64,000 bases of DNA from Bacteroidales bacterium (GTDB taxonomy: Bacteria; Bacteroidota; Bacteroidia; Bacteroidales; Bacteroidaceae). The position numbers and the translations under genes were made by a program. Below are positions 8,217 to 16,505 of the stretch, piece after piece (positions within the stretch are counted from its first letter, which is position 1; each line of letters begins with the position of its first letter). The DNA lies in the NCBI GenBank assembly GCA_004554665.1, contig SFKY01000005.1, forward strand, positions 4,616 to 68,615. Reading direction: 5' to 3'. The notes under the pieces were generated by a model. The model worked only from the letters and a program-made list of their open reading frames with translations. It made no database searches and was not told the origin of the DNA.

Positions 8217-10448
8217 ATGAAAACTGTTTATACATTTCTCTTAGGCATGGCCGTTATGATCGGCAGCCCGGCATTGGCCCAAACCGACACCCACGTTACC
8301 CGATACATCAATCCCTTTATCGGTACCGGACAGGTAGATGCCAATAGTCTCAAGGGAGGCAACTTCCCCGGAGCCACCACACCCTTCGGACTGGTGCAGC
8401 TGAGCCCCGAAGAGTTTGTCTGCCCCAATGGCGACGGGGCATCGGGCTACGACTACGCGCTCGACACCATCTACGGCTTCACGCATACCCACCTCAGCGG
8501 CACGGGTTGCGTAGACCTGCTCGACGTACTCATACAGCCTACCAGCAAACCGCTCACCGCACTATTGGATACCGAGACCTTCCCCGAGAAATTTGCCCAC
8601 GCCAACGAGAAAGCCTCTGTGGGCTACTACGCCGTAAGATACAGTGGCAGCGATATCCTCACTGAGCTCACTGCCACGACCCGCACCGGCATGACGCGCA
8701 TCTCCTATCCCGCCAACCAGGCTGCCCGGCTCATTGTCGACATGGCGCATGCCGGCCAAAACCGCGGCGGCGACCGACAGACCATCATCTTCAACTCCCA
8801 ACTCCGTCTGCTCGATGCCACTACCCTCGTCGGCTACCGCCGTCTGAGCGGATGGCAGAAAGAGCGTAGCGTCTATTTCTACGCCAAGTTTTCTCGCCCC
8901 GTACAGCAGCGCTACTTCAAGTCGGGCAGCGATGTTTTCCCAGACGGCGATATCGCCAATGGCCGCAATACCAAGTGCTTCCTCGACTTCGGCACCCTCT
9001 CCGAGCCACTCATCGTCAAGGTGGCGCTCTCTCCCGTAAGCGTGGAGAATGCCAAGGCCAACATGGAGGCTGAAAACGCAGCGTGGGACTTTGAGGACGT
9101 ACGTTCCCGCGCCGTCGAGGCATGGGAGAGCGAACTGGCCAACATCCGTATCGACGGAAGCGAAGACCAGAAGGCCATCTTCTACACCGGATTGTACCAC
9201 GCTTATATCCAGCCTAACATCGTCTCCGACTGCAACGGCGACTATACACGCTCCGATTACACCACAGGGCGACTGCCCGAGGGCGATACGCAGTACAGCA
9301 CTTTCTCACTGTGGGACACTTTCCGCGCATGCAATCCCCTCTATACGCTACTCAAGCCCGAGCGCGTGGCCCAGTTTGTGAAGAGCATGCTCCGACAGTA
9401 CGATGTCTATGGTTATCTGCCCATCTGGCAACTATGGGGATCTGAAAACTATTGCATGATCGGCAACCATGCCATCCCCGTGGTGGTGGATGCTGCCCTC
9501 AAGGGCATTCCCGGTGTCGACAGCCAGCGTGTGTACGAGGCCGTACGAGGCACCTCGCTGCGCGATCACCGGCAATCGCCTTGGTCACTGCTGGAACATT
9601 ACGGCTATCTGCCCGAGAACAAGCAGCGCGAGTCGGTGTCCATCACCCTCGAGAATGCGTATGATGACGCCTGTGTGGCACGTCTCGCACAGGCATTGGG
9701 TCATACGGATGATTACCAATACTTCAACCGCCGCGCTCATCTCTACCGCAATCTCTTCGACAGCGGCACAGGATTTTTCCGTGCCAAAGACGACAAGGGA
9801 CAGTGGATGCAGCCCTTCAATCCCTACTCCTACCGTCCCGAGGGCATGCACCCCTACGCCGAGGGCAACGCCTGGCAGTACCGCTTCTTTGTACCGCACG
9901 ATGTTCCCGACATGGTGGCGCTCATGGGTGGCACCAAGCGCTTCGAACAGGCACTCGACAGCCTGTTTACTGACAATACCCGCGTAGACCTCGATGGCGG
10001 CGGCAACGCCAGCGGCTTCATCGGGCAGTATGCGCACGGCAACGAACCAAGCCACCACTGCACCTACCTCTACCACTGGGCAGGGGCACCGCGCAAGGCA
10101 CAGTATTATGCCAACAAGGTGATGACCGAACAATACTTCAACCGCATCGACGGCTATTCGGGCAACGAGGACTGCGGACAGATGTCGGCATGGTACATCT
10201 GGTCAGCCATGGGCTTCTATCCCGTAGACCCTGCTTCGGGCATCTACAGTTTCGGCTCTCCCCAGCTCCGTAGGGTGGAGATACGCCTGCCTGGCGGCAA
10301 GACCTTCACCATAGAGACCAACCGCCGAGGAGCAGACGACTGCTACATCAAGTCTGTCAAACTCAACGGCAAGCGTTACACCAAACCTTATATCACACAT
10401 GACGACATCATGCAGGGCGGCACCCTACAGTTTGTCATGACCCGATAA
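8217..10448 (+). CDS. alpha-mannosidase, GH92
   Basis: 743-residue secreted GH92 exo-alpha-mannosidase, the calcium-dependent family that trims mannose from N-glycans and yeast mannan. A signal peptide (ending PALAQ) precedes the N-terminal beta-sandwich opened by RYINPFIGTG and GGNFPGATTPFGLVQLSPE. The catalytic (alpha/alpha)6 domain carries GNEPSHH (608-614) and GNEDCGQMSAWY (649-660), both hallmarks of the family. Length is typical. It has its own promoter and a good terminator, so it is monocistronic. Linkage specificity cannot be told from the sequence. Confidence 0.95.
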   Translation: MKTVYTFLLGMAVMIGSPALAQTDTHVTRYINPFIGTGQVDANSLKGGNFPGATTPFGLVQLSPEEFVCPNGDGASGYDYALDTIYGFTHTHLSGTGCVDLLDVLIQPTSKPLTALLDTETFPEKFAHANEKASVGYYAVRYSGSDILTELTATTRTGMTRISYPANQAARLIVDMAHAGQNRGGDRQTIIFNSQLRLLDATTLVGYRRLSGWQKERSVYFYAKFSRPVQQRYFKSGSDVFPDGDIANGRNTKCFLDFGTLSEPLIVKVALSPVSVENAKANMEAENAAWDFEDVRSRAVEAWESELANIRIDGSEDQKAIFYTGLYHAYIQPNIVSDCNGDYTRSDYTTGRLPEGDTQYSTFSLWDTFRACNPLYTLLKPERVAQFVKSMLRQYDVYGYLPIWQLWGSENYCMIGNHAIPVVVDAALKGIPGVDSQRVYEAVRGTSLRDHRQSPWSLLEHYGYLPENKQRESVSITLENAYDDACVARLAQALGHTDDYQYFNRRAHLYRNLFDSGTGFFRAKDDKGQWMQPFNPYSYRPEGMHPYAEGNAWQYRFFVPHDVPDMVALMGGTKRFEQALDSLFTDNTRVDLDGGGNASGFIGQYAHGNEPSHHCTYLYHWAGAPRKAQYYANKVMTEQYFNRIDGYSGNEDCGQMSAWYIWSAMGFYPVDPASGIYSFGSPQLRRVEIRLPGGKTFTIETNRRGADDCYIKSVKLNGKRYTKPYITHDDIMQGGTLQFVMTR

Positions 10449-10464
10449 TCCCCATACCCTTCCT

Positions 10465-10501
10465 AAGGCAGCAGACGGCATCACGCCCTGCTGCCTTTTT
10501 T
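10465..10501 (+). terminator. rho-independent terminator of GH92 gene
   Basis: The stem AAGGCAGCAG (10465-10474) pairs with CTGCTGCCTT (10488-10497) and runs into a T tract. It lies 17 bases after the GH92 stop. Confidence 0.85.
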
Positions 10502-10580
10502 GCTGTCCTCAGATACAAAAAAAACGAGCAAACCTTGCCACTCTCGATAAAAGTGGCTAACTTTACACCCCTAAAAATTC

Positions 10581-11273
10581 ATGGATACTATCATACTCGA
10601 CCATCTGGCTATCGGCTACAAGGGGCGCACCCTCATGTCGAACCTGTCGCTCACCTTACACGAGGGATGTCTCGCATGCCTCGTGGGAACCAATGGCGTG
10701 GGCAAATCCACCCTGCTGCGCACCTTGGCAGGATTCCTGCCCAAGCAGGGAGGCACCATCCGACTGATGGGACGTGCCGTGGAGAGCGCCTCGCCCCAAC
10801 AACTGGCCACCATTGTGAGCGTGGTGCTCACCGATCGGCCACATGGGCACGCCATCACCGTAAGCGAGATGGTGGCTATGGGCCGGTCACCATACACCGG
10901 ATTCTGGGGACGACTGTCGAAGCAAGACCGGGCTGTGGTGGACGAGGCCATGCAGATGGTGGGCATCACTCCCTTGGCGCAGCGTATGGTTTCCACCCTC
11001 AGCGATGGCGAGCGCCAAAAGGTGATGGTGGCCAAGGCGCTGGCACAGCAGACTCCCATCATCCTGCTCGATGAGCCCACCGCCTTCCTTGACCATCCGA
11101 GCAAGGTAAGCATGATGCAACTGCTTCACCGTCTGGCCGCGGACATGGGCAAAACCATCATCATGAGCACCCACGACTTGGAATTGGCTGCCCAAAATGC
11201 TGATGTATTCTTACAAATGGAGGAAAACGCGCTTAAAATAATTCAGAATTCACAATTCATAATCCATAATTGA
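10581..11273 (+). CDS. ABC transporter ATP-binding protein, FecE/HmuV-like
   Basis: 230-residue ABC ATPase. Walker A is GTNGVGKST (36-44), the signature is LSDGERQK (from residue 140), Walker B is IILLDEP with Asp164-Glu165, and the H-loop is in MSTHDLEL. Overall it resembles the ATPases of iron-siderophore, haem and cobalamin importers. No permease or binding-protein gene adjoins it, so it must work with a transporter encoded elsewhere or be the remnant of an operon. The last residues (QNSQFIIHN) are encoded by an AT-rich repeat rather than by ordinary ABC sequence. A TAACTTTA box stands about 20 bases before the start. Confidence 0.88.
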   Translation: MDTIILDHLAIGYKGRTLMSNLSLTLHEGCLACLVGTNGVGKSTLLRTLAGFLPKQGGTIRLMGRAVESASPQQLATIVSVVLTDRPHGHAITVSEMVAMGRSPYTGFWGRLSKQDRAVVDEAMQMVGITPLAQRMVSTLSDGERQKVMVAKALAQQTPIILLDEPTAFLDHPSKVSMMQLLHRLAADMGKTIIMSTHDLELAAQNADVFLQMEENALKIIQNSQFIIHN

Positions 11274-11347
11274 TTGCTTCAAATAGCGAGTCATAACCAG
11301 GAAATATGAATTCTTAATTATGAATTGATTATAGTGAATTGTGAATT
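11247..11347. repeat. AT-rich inverted repeat between convergent genes
   Basis: The left arm (11247-11271) and right arm (11316-11347) are imperfect reverse complements sharing AATTCACAATTCA and ATAATT blocks. Each arm covers the last codons of the gene that enters it: the ABC ATPase from the left and the PfkB kinase from the right. It could serve as a two-way terminator. Confidence 0.65.
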
Positions 11348-12207
11348 AAAGAAACGATTTCTGCCATAGACCTGTCAAAGGGTCCGGCATGCTCCAGCTT
11401 CAGTGTGCAGAGTGCGGCGGCCATGCGCCCCGCTTCCTCATATCCCATGCCCTGAGCCCTACAGTAGAGGTAACCCGCGCTGTAAGTATCTCCACATCCC
11501 GTGGCATCCACGACCTCACGGGGCGCAAAAGCCGGAATATCATAAAACTTTCCCTCGGCATAGATCAGCGAGCCATGACTACCCAGTGTCACCACCACCT
11601 CGCGCACTCCATAGTCGGCTATCATCATGGCTGCCCGACGTGCATCCTTGCATCCCGTCACCACCTCCATCTCGTGCTCGTTTACCTTTACCACGTCCGT
11701 TACGGCCAACACCCGCTTTTTGTCTGCCCAATCGGTCGCCAACACTTGCTCATTGTCCACCCGGCGCAGGAATCCCTGCACATCTATCGACACCTTGCCC
11801 TTCTCGGCCAAGCGTTCGATGGTCTCCGGCGCGAAATCGTCTGCCAACAGCGGACCCAGATGATAGTAGCGGGCTTCTATCTGCTGCAGCTCCTCGGTGG
11901 TAAAAGGCGCTGCCTTGGCCAAAACACGCTGCTGCCGATAGTTGGGGTCGTCACCATAAATGTTTTCAAAATACACCGATTGCGGACAACGGTGACACAC
12001 CATATTGATACCAGCCCGGCGCATGGCCTCCACCTCATCCATCGACTCCTCGCCCACCTTGGTCACCAGCAGCGTGGTCACCACAGGCGGCAACTGGTTG
12101 AGCGCCTTGGCAAAATAATAGGCCGTGCCTCCCGCCATATCCACTTGTCCGCGTGGCGTAATCACCCTGTCGCGTGTGATGTGTCCTATACAGCAGATAT
12201 CTTCCAT
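11329..12207 (-). CDS. PfkB-family carbohydrate kinase
   Basis: 292-residue ribokinase-fold sugar or nucleoside kinase. It begins MEDICCIGHITRDRV, has the glycine-rich AGGTAYYFAKAL segment near residue 27, and the PfkB C-terminal signature DATGCGDTYSAGYL with catalytic base Asp240. The substrate is not evident; ribose, fructose, inositol or nucleosides are all possible in this family. It is monocistronic and divergent from the ATP-grasp operon. The C-terminus SLIHNSL comes from the same AT-rich repeat that ends the convergent ABC gene. Confidence 0.88.
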   Translation of the reverse strand: MEDICCIGHITRDRVITPRGQVDMAGGTAYYFAKALNQLPPVVTTLLVTKVGEESMDEVEAMRRAGINMVCHRCPQSVYFENIYGDDPNYRQQRVLAKAAPFTTEELQQIEARYYHLGPLLADDFAPETIERLAEKGKVSIDVQGFLRRVDNEQVLATDWADKKRVLAVTDVVKVNEHEMEVVTGCKDARRAAMMIADYGVREVVVTLGSHGSLIYAEGKFYDIPAFAPREVVDATGCGDTYSAGYLYCRAQGMGYEEAGRMAAALCTLKLEHAGPFDRSMAEIVSLIHNSL

Positions 12208-12541
12208 CTTTCTCTTCTCTTTCTTGATGTTTTAGCCGATGCAAAGGTACGCAAAAAAAATCACACCGCCCCTTTGGCATTGTCGATTTTTCTTTCCTCA
12301 CGACCGAATCGAATCGGATGAGCGAGGGAATGCTACGACCATTTTTACTTAAAGGTGTCCCAAAAATGGAAAAATGAAACTATTTTCACCCCAAATACAA
12401 CAGATTGTAATATAAAACAATATTATTACAAAACTTTTGTCATTATATGTTTGGTATTTTAATACATTTTGTATAACTTTGTGGCGCTATCAAATACAAA
12501 AAGACAGTTTTCGGGAAATATAACTGACAGGATGTTGGCCT
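12208..12541. other. divergent promoter region
   Basis: 334 bases between divergent genes. On the minus side a TACCTTTG -7 box (12249-12242) serves the PfkB kinase. The middle is AT-rich with no recognisable structure. On the plus side the promoter at 12450-12481 serves the ATP-grasp operon. No gene is seen. Confidence 0.6.
12450..12481 (+). promoter_or_regulatory. promoter of the ATP-grasp/alpha-E/transglutaminase operon
   Basis: TTTG (12450-12453) and TAACTTTG (12474-12481) are 20 bases apart. The leader to the first ATG is about 55 bases. No second promoter of this quality was found before 17438. Confidence 0.75.
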
Positions 12542-13873
12542 ATGGAAGCAAATATTAAAGAACTGGCGGGAAGCCGCGATAGGGTAAACCAATGGATGGA
12601 GCGCTTCGGAGTGCGCTTCGGGATTTACAAGAATGGTGAATTCAGGGAACAATTGTTTCCCTTTGACCCTGTGCCGAGAATCATCTCCAAGACCGATTGG
12701 GACTATCTGGAGCGCGGATTGCAGCAACGGGTGCAGGCACTCAACCTGTTTTTATGGGATATCTACCACGAGAAGCATATCGTACACGACTGTGTGGTGC
12801 CAGAAGAGTTTGTCTATTCGTCCAAGGGCTATGCCCCTGAGTGTGAGGGCATCGACCCTGCCGGCCGAGTGTACGCGCACATAGCGGGAATAGACTTGGT
12901 GGAGGGAAAAGACGGGCACTGGTATGTGCTCGAAGACAACCTGCGTATCCCGTCGGGGGCAAGCTATCCCATGATCGCCAGACGTATCACGCGCAAGGTG
13001 TCGCCCGGCACTTTCGCCGCCAATGCCGTGGCCGACAACCGCGACTATGCCGACCTGCTCCGTGCCATGATGGACACTATGAACGGCAACCGTGGCATTT
13101 CTGTTATCCTCACACCGGGCAGATACAACTCTGCATTTTTTGAGCATTCCTATCTTGCCGAGCGAACAGGGGCTACGCTGGCTTATCCGGGTGACCTGTT
13201 TGTGGAAGACGATAAGGTCTACTATGCCGGAATGGGCCAAGACAAGACACGGGTGGGCTGTATCTACCGCCGTATCAGCGACGAATACATGGACCCGATG
13301 TACTTCGAAGCCTCATCGCTGCTCGGCGTACCGAATGTGATGCAAGCCTACCGGGCAGGCAATGTGGCCATTGTCAACGCGATGGGTAATGGCGTGGCAG
13401 ACGATAAAGGTATCTACTACTTTGTGCCGAAGATGGTAAAATACTATCTCGGCGAGGAGCCTATCCTGCACAATGCACCTACTTATCTGCCTTACTTCAA
13501 GGAGGATTACGACTATGTGATGGCGCACATCGACCGTTTGGTCATCAAGGATGTGAGCGAGGCAGGCGGATATGGCGTAGTGTTCGGCAGCGAACTGTCT
13601 GAAGAGAAACTGGAGGAACTGCGTCGCCTCATTGTCAAGCATCCCCGCCGATGGATTGCACAGGAGGTGGTGGATTTTAAGGATTTGGAGATACTGGAAG
13701 GTGACCAACTGGTATGGCGCAAGGCCGACCTGAGGGCGTTTGTGGTGACGGGCAGTGACACAAAGGTGTGGAAGAGTGGGCTCACCCGCTTCTCCCGCAA
13801 TCCCGATTCGTTTGTTGTCAACTCTTCACAAGGCGGAGGATTCAAGGATACGTGGGTGATGGAAAGCCTTTAA
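12542..13873 (+). CDS. circularly permuted type 2 ATP-grasp protein
   Basis: 443 residues of the circularly permuted ATP-grasp family (old DUF404/DUF407). Visible landmarks are HWYVLEDNLRIPSGASYPM near residue 125, NVAIVNAMGNGVADDK in the middle, KDVSEAGGYGVVFGS, and the C-terminal VNSSQGGGFKDTWV. Such proteins are predicted amide or peptide ligases that use ATP to join a carboxylate to an amine. Members are usually encoded beside alpha-E and transglutaminase-like proteins, exactly as here. The substrate is unknown. The stop codon lies inside a repeat element shared with the transglutaminase gene end. First gene of a five-gene operon with a well-placed promoter. Confidence 0.9.
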   Translation: MEANIKELAGSRDRVNQWMERFGVRFGIYKNGEFREQLFPFDPVPRIISKTDWDYLERGLQQRVQALNLFLWDIYHEKHIVHDCVVPEEFVYSSKGYAPECEGIDPAGRVYAHIAGIDLVEGKDGHWYVLEDNLRIPSGASYPMIARRITRKVSPGTFAANAVADNRDYADLLRAMMDTMNGNRGISVILTPGRYNSAFFEHSYLAERTGATLAYPGDLFVEDDKVYYAGMGQDKTRVGCIYRRISDEYMDPMYFEASSLLGVPNVMQAYRAGNVAIVNAMGNGVADDKGIYYFVPKMVKYYLGEEPILHNAPTYLPYFKEDYDYVMAHIDRLVIKDVSEAGGYGVVFGSELSEEKLEELRRLIVKHPRRWIAQEVVDFKDLEILEGDQLVWRKADLRAFVVTGSDTKVWKSGLTRFSRNPDSFVVNSSQGGGFKDTWVMESL

Positions 13874-13959
13874 AAGGTAAAAGGGTAAAAAGGTAAAAAG
13901 GCAAAAGGTAAAGAGGGATGTAGGGACGCACGTTTGTGCGTCCGCCTCTTCCATATACA
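13861..13959. repeat. gene-end repeat, copy A
   Basis: Starts in the last codons of the ATP-grasp gene (GGAAAGCCTTTAAAAGGTAA), continues as GGTAAAA-type tandem motifs, then the perfect hairpin GGACGCAC-GTTT-GTGCGTCC (13924-13943), and ends CCTCTTCCATATACA. Copy B at 15425-15533 has the same parts in the same order. Confidence 0.8.
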
Positions 13960-13980
13960 GGATTAAAAGTTAATTGATCA

Positions 13981-14679
13981 ATGGTTAAAAGTGATATTAT
14001 TTCGGCCGCCAAGGCCAACAGATTTTATTGGTTGGGCAGGTATGTAGACCGTGTCTATATGACGCTCCACCTACTCAACAAGTGCTATGATCGCATGATC
14101 GATGGCGCTCCCGACGAATACATGAACTTCTGGCAGCGCTTAGATGCCGGAGGATGCTACGCCACCGAGGAGGAGTTTACCCTGGGCATGATGTACGACG
14201 ACACCAACCCCACATCGGTCCTCTCGGCGCTTATGCGGGCAATGGACAATGCCATCTTGCTGCGCGAGGATATCCTGTCCGAATCGCTGAGTTACATAGA
14301 GATGAGCCTGGCACTGATGAAAAGGTGCAAGGCGGCTCACGAGACCAACATCACGCAGCTGCAGCCGGTAATAGACTGGTCGCTGGCGTTCTGGGGGTCG
14401 GCCGAGCAGCGCCTGCACAATCCGCGTTCGCTGTCGCTGATGATGGTAGGACGGCATGTAGAAAACATCGACATGCTCTTGCGCTTCGGCTATTCCTTCC
14501 GACGGGTGTCCTTGGCCTACGATTCGCTGAAACGGTATGCCCGTGATTTGGACGATGAGGTGGACCGCGAGGCGGAAAAGAAACTCGACGTACTCATTGT
14601 GGAAGACCGTTTCGACCTTACCAACAGCGATTACCGCGACCAACTGATAGGATATGTCAACCAGTTGGTACGGGTATGA
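13981..14679 (+). CDS. alpha-E domain protein (DUF403)
   Basis: 232-residue all-helical protein of the alpha-E family. The family signature is ANRFYWLGRYVDRVYMTLHL at residues 11-30. Alpha-E proteins usually have about 300 residues, so this one is short, mainly by lacking part of the middle or C-terminus. They have no known catalytic activity and always travel with circularly permuted ATP-grasp ligases. The stop overlaps the start of the next gene by 4 bases (ATGA), indicating translational coupling. Confidence 0.85.
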   Translation: MVKSDIISAAKANRFYWLGRYVDRVYMTLHLLNKCYDRMIDGAPDEYMNFWQRLDAGGCYATEEEFTLGMMYDDTNPTSVLSALMRAMDNAILLREDILSESLSYIEMSLALMKRCKAAHETNITQLQPVIDWSLAFWGSAEQRLHNPRSLSLMMVGRHVENIDMLLRFGYSFRRVSLAYDSLKRYARDLDDEVDREAEKKLDVLIVEDRFDLTNSDYRDQLIGYVNQLVRV

Positions 14680-15437
14680 GACGGTATCTCTACTGTTACC
14701 AGACCACCGTCCACTTCTCTCAGCCAGTGACCCACCACCATGTATTGCTGCGCTGTCTTCCCATGCCGTGTAGGGGTGTTGCCATAGACGAGGAGCATCT
14801 GGTGGTATCGCCGGGATTTTCCCTGCGCCGTGGGCAGGATGCCTTTGGCAACCGGATAGTCTACGGAGAAAGACTCGATGCCCATGCCACACTGGCCTAC
14901 GTCAGTACGGGAGTGGTGACCTTGTCGCCCGACCTGCAAGAGGTGGGGGCCATGCCCATCAGCATGTATCTGCAACCCTCGCGATTGGCCTCATGGCCTA
15001 CGGATGAAGATGCCATCCTTCCGCCCGACAGCCTACACGATGCCGAATCGATAGGCCGCTGGGTGTATGAACAGCTCACCTATGCACCGCTGTCCACCAC
15101 GGTGGAGACCTCGGCGGTGGATGTACTGCGCAGCGGCAAGGGGGTGTGTCAGGATTATGCCCATGTGATGGTAGCGCTGTGCCGACGGACTGGCATAGCG
15201 GCACGCTATGTCTGCGGATTTGTGGCCGGCACTGGGGTCACGCACGCCTGGGTCGAGACTTTCGACGGCACAGGCTGGCGCGGTTACGACCCTACCCACG
15301 GCATACCCGTGGAACACGGCTATCTGAAAATCGCCCACGGACGCGATGCAGCCGACTGTCCCGTCAACCGTGGCGTGTATCTGGGCAATGCGGCGCAACA
15401 GACACAGATTAGCGTCACGCTGCTGGAAAGCCTTTAA
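14676..15437 (+). CDS. transglutaminase-like cysteine protease
   Basis: 253 residues. An N-terminal beta domain (YLYCYQTTVHFSQPVTHHHV, the Bact_transglu_N type) precedes the papain-like transglutaminase core. The catalytic triad can be placed at Cys158 (GKGVCQDYAH), His190 (THAWVETF) and Asp205 (GYDPTHG). In this context such enzymes are thought to hydrolyse or transfer amide bonds made by the ATP-grasp ligase. No signal peptide is seen, so it is probably cytoplasmic. Overlaps the alpha-E gene by 4 bases. Confidence 0.9.
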   Translation: MRRYLYCYQTTVHFSQPVTHHHVLLRCLPMPCRGVAIDEEHLVVSPGFSLRRGQDAFGNRIVYGERLDAHATLAYVSTGVVTLSPDLQEVGAMPISMYLQPSRLASWPTDEDAILPPDSLHDAESIGRWVYEQLTYAPLSTTVETSAVDVLRSGKGVCQDYAHVMVALCRRTGIAARYVCGFVAGTGVTHAWVETFDGTGWRGYDPTHGIPVEHGYLKIAHGRDAADCPVNRGVYLGNAAQQTQISVTLLESL

Positions 15438-15533
15438 AAGGTAAAAAGGTAAAAAGGTAAAAAAAGTAAAAGGGTAAAGAGGTAAAACGATGTGTAGGGA
15501 CGCACGTTCGTGTGTCAGCCTCTTCCATATACA
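15425..15533. repeat. gene-end repeat, copy B
   Basis: Same organisation as copy A at 13861-13959: the last codons and stop of the transglutaminase gene (GGAAAGCCTTTAAAAGGTAA), a run of GGTAAAA motifs, the hairpin around GGACGCAC-GTTC-GTGTGTC with one G-T pair, then CCTCTTCCATATACA. The two copies flank the alpha-E and transglutaminase genes. Confidence 0.8.
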
Positions 15534-15560
15534 ATATATTTATATAAGGAGTTAAAAACC

Positions 15561-16484
15561 GTGATAAAGACGATTGCATCTACTGAGTTGCCGATAGGCG
15601 AACAGTTGATGATACGCAAAAACGTGATTGGATATGGCGGGGGCAAGCGCCTCTGTATTGTGACGGGTACCCACGGCGACGAACTGGAGGGGCAGATGGT
15701 CTGCTACGAGATGGCGCGACGGTTGGGACAAGACTTGCGATCGCTCGACGGCACCGTAGAAATCTATCCGGCGCTCAACCCGCTCGGCATCGACACCATG
15801 ATGCGCGGCATTCCCAATTTCGATTTGGATATGAACCGCATCTTTCCCGGCAATCCTGGCGGCACGATGATAGAGCAGGCCGCCTACGCCATTGTGGAGG
15901 ATCTCAAGGGTGCCGATCTGGTCATTGATGTCCACTCGAGCAATATCTATCTGAGAGAGACGCCCCAAGTGCGCATCAATGTCAACGATGAGCAGCGGTT
16001 GGTACCCATCGCCCAGCAGATGGGCATCGAGTTTGTATGGATCCACGATGCTGCCACCGTGCTCGAGTCTACCCTCGCCCACTCCCTCAACGCTACGGGC
16101 ACTCCCTGTCTGGTCGTGGAGATGGGTGTGGGGCTGCGCATCAACCACAAGATGTGCTCCAGACTCGTGGACGGCATGTTCACGCTCATGGCTGGCATGG
16201 GGATGTGGCATGGCGACACGGGAGAGAACACGCCGCCCACGCCCATCGTGTGCAAGGGCGACAGGGTGGCCTTTCTCAACGCCGAGGCCTCCGGCGTGTT
16301 CCTGACCGACCTCAAATGCGGCGTGGAGGTCATGCCCGGCGACTTGGTAGGCGAGATTGTGGAGCCACTCACGGGCACGGTGCTCAGCAGGGTGGTCTCT
16401 CCCTGCCACGGGTTCCTGTTTACCATCCGCGCCTACCCCATCGTGTACGAGGGCTCGCTTATGGCGCGCATATTTATCCTGTAA
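15561..16484 (+). CDS. M14-family deacylase (succinylglutamate desuccinylase/aspartoacylase type)
   Basis: 307 residues of the AstE/AspA branch of zinc carboxypeptidases, which cleave N-acyl amino acids. Zinc ligands are His38 and Glu41 (THGDE) and His125 (DVHSS). The general base is Glu187 (VVEMG), and the substrate-binding NRIFPG motif is intact. A C-terminal beta domain (about 225-307) ends the protein. A GTG start at 15561 was chosen because AAGGAG stands ten bases before it and the frame from there begins at the conserved fold. The GTG at 15510 would put the start inside the repeat. It lies in the ATP-grasp operon and could release amino acids or acyl groups from the product of that pathway. 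Confidence 0.87.
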   Translation: MIKTIASTELPIGEQLMIRKNVIGYGGGKRLCIVTGTHGDELEGQMVCYEMARRLGQDLRSLDGTVEIYPALNPLGIDTMMRGIPNFDLDMNRIFPGNPGGTMIEQAAYAIVEDLKGADLVIDVHSSNIYLRETPQVRINVNDEQRLVPIAQQMGIEFVWIHDAATVLESTLAHSLNATGTPCLVVEMGVGLRINHKMCSRLVDGMFTLMAGMGMWHGDTGENTPPTPIVCKGDRVAFLNAEASGVFLTDLKCGVEVMPGDLVGEIVEPLTGTVLSRVVSPCHGFLFTIRAYPIVYEGSLMARIFIL

Positions 16485-16505
16485 ACCGATGCTATCAAGA
16501 AGACA

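Noticed and set aside
15510..15560. Upstream GTG start for the first M14 gene
   Set aside because: It lies inside the gene-end repeat and adds residues foreign to the family; the GTG at 15561 follows AAGGAG and opens the conserved fold.
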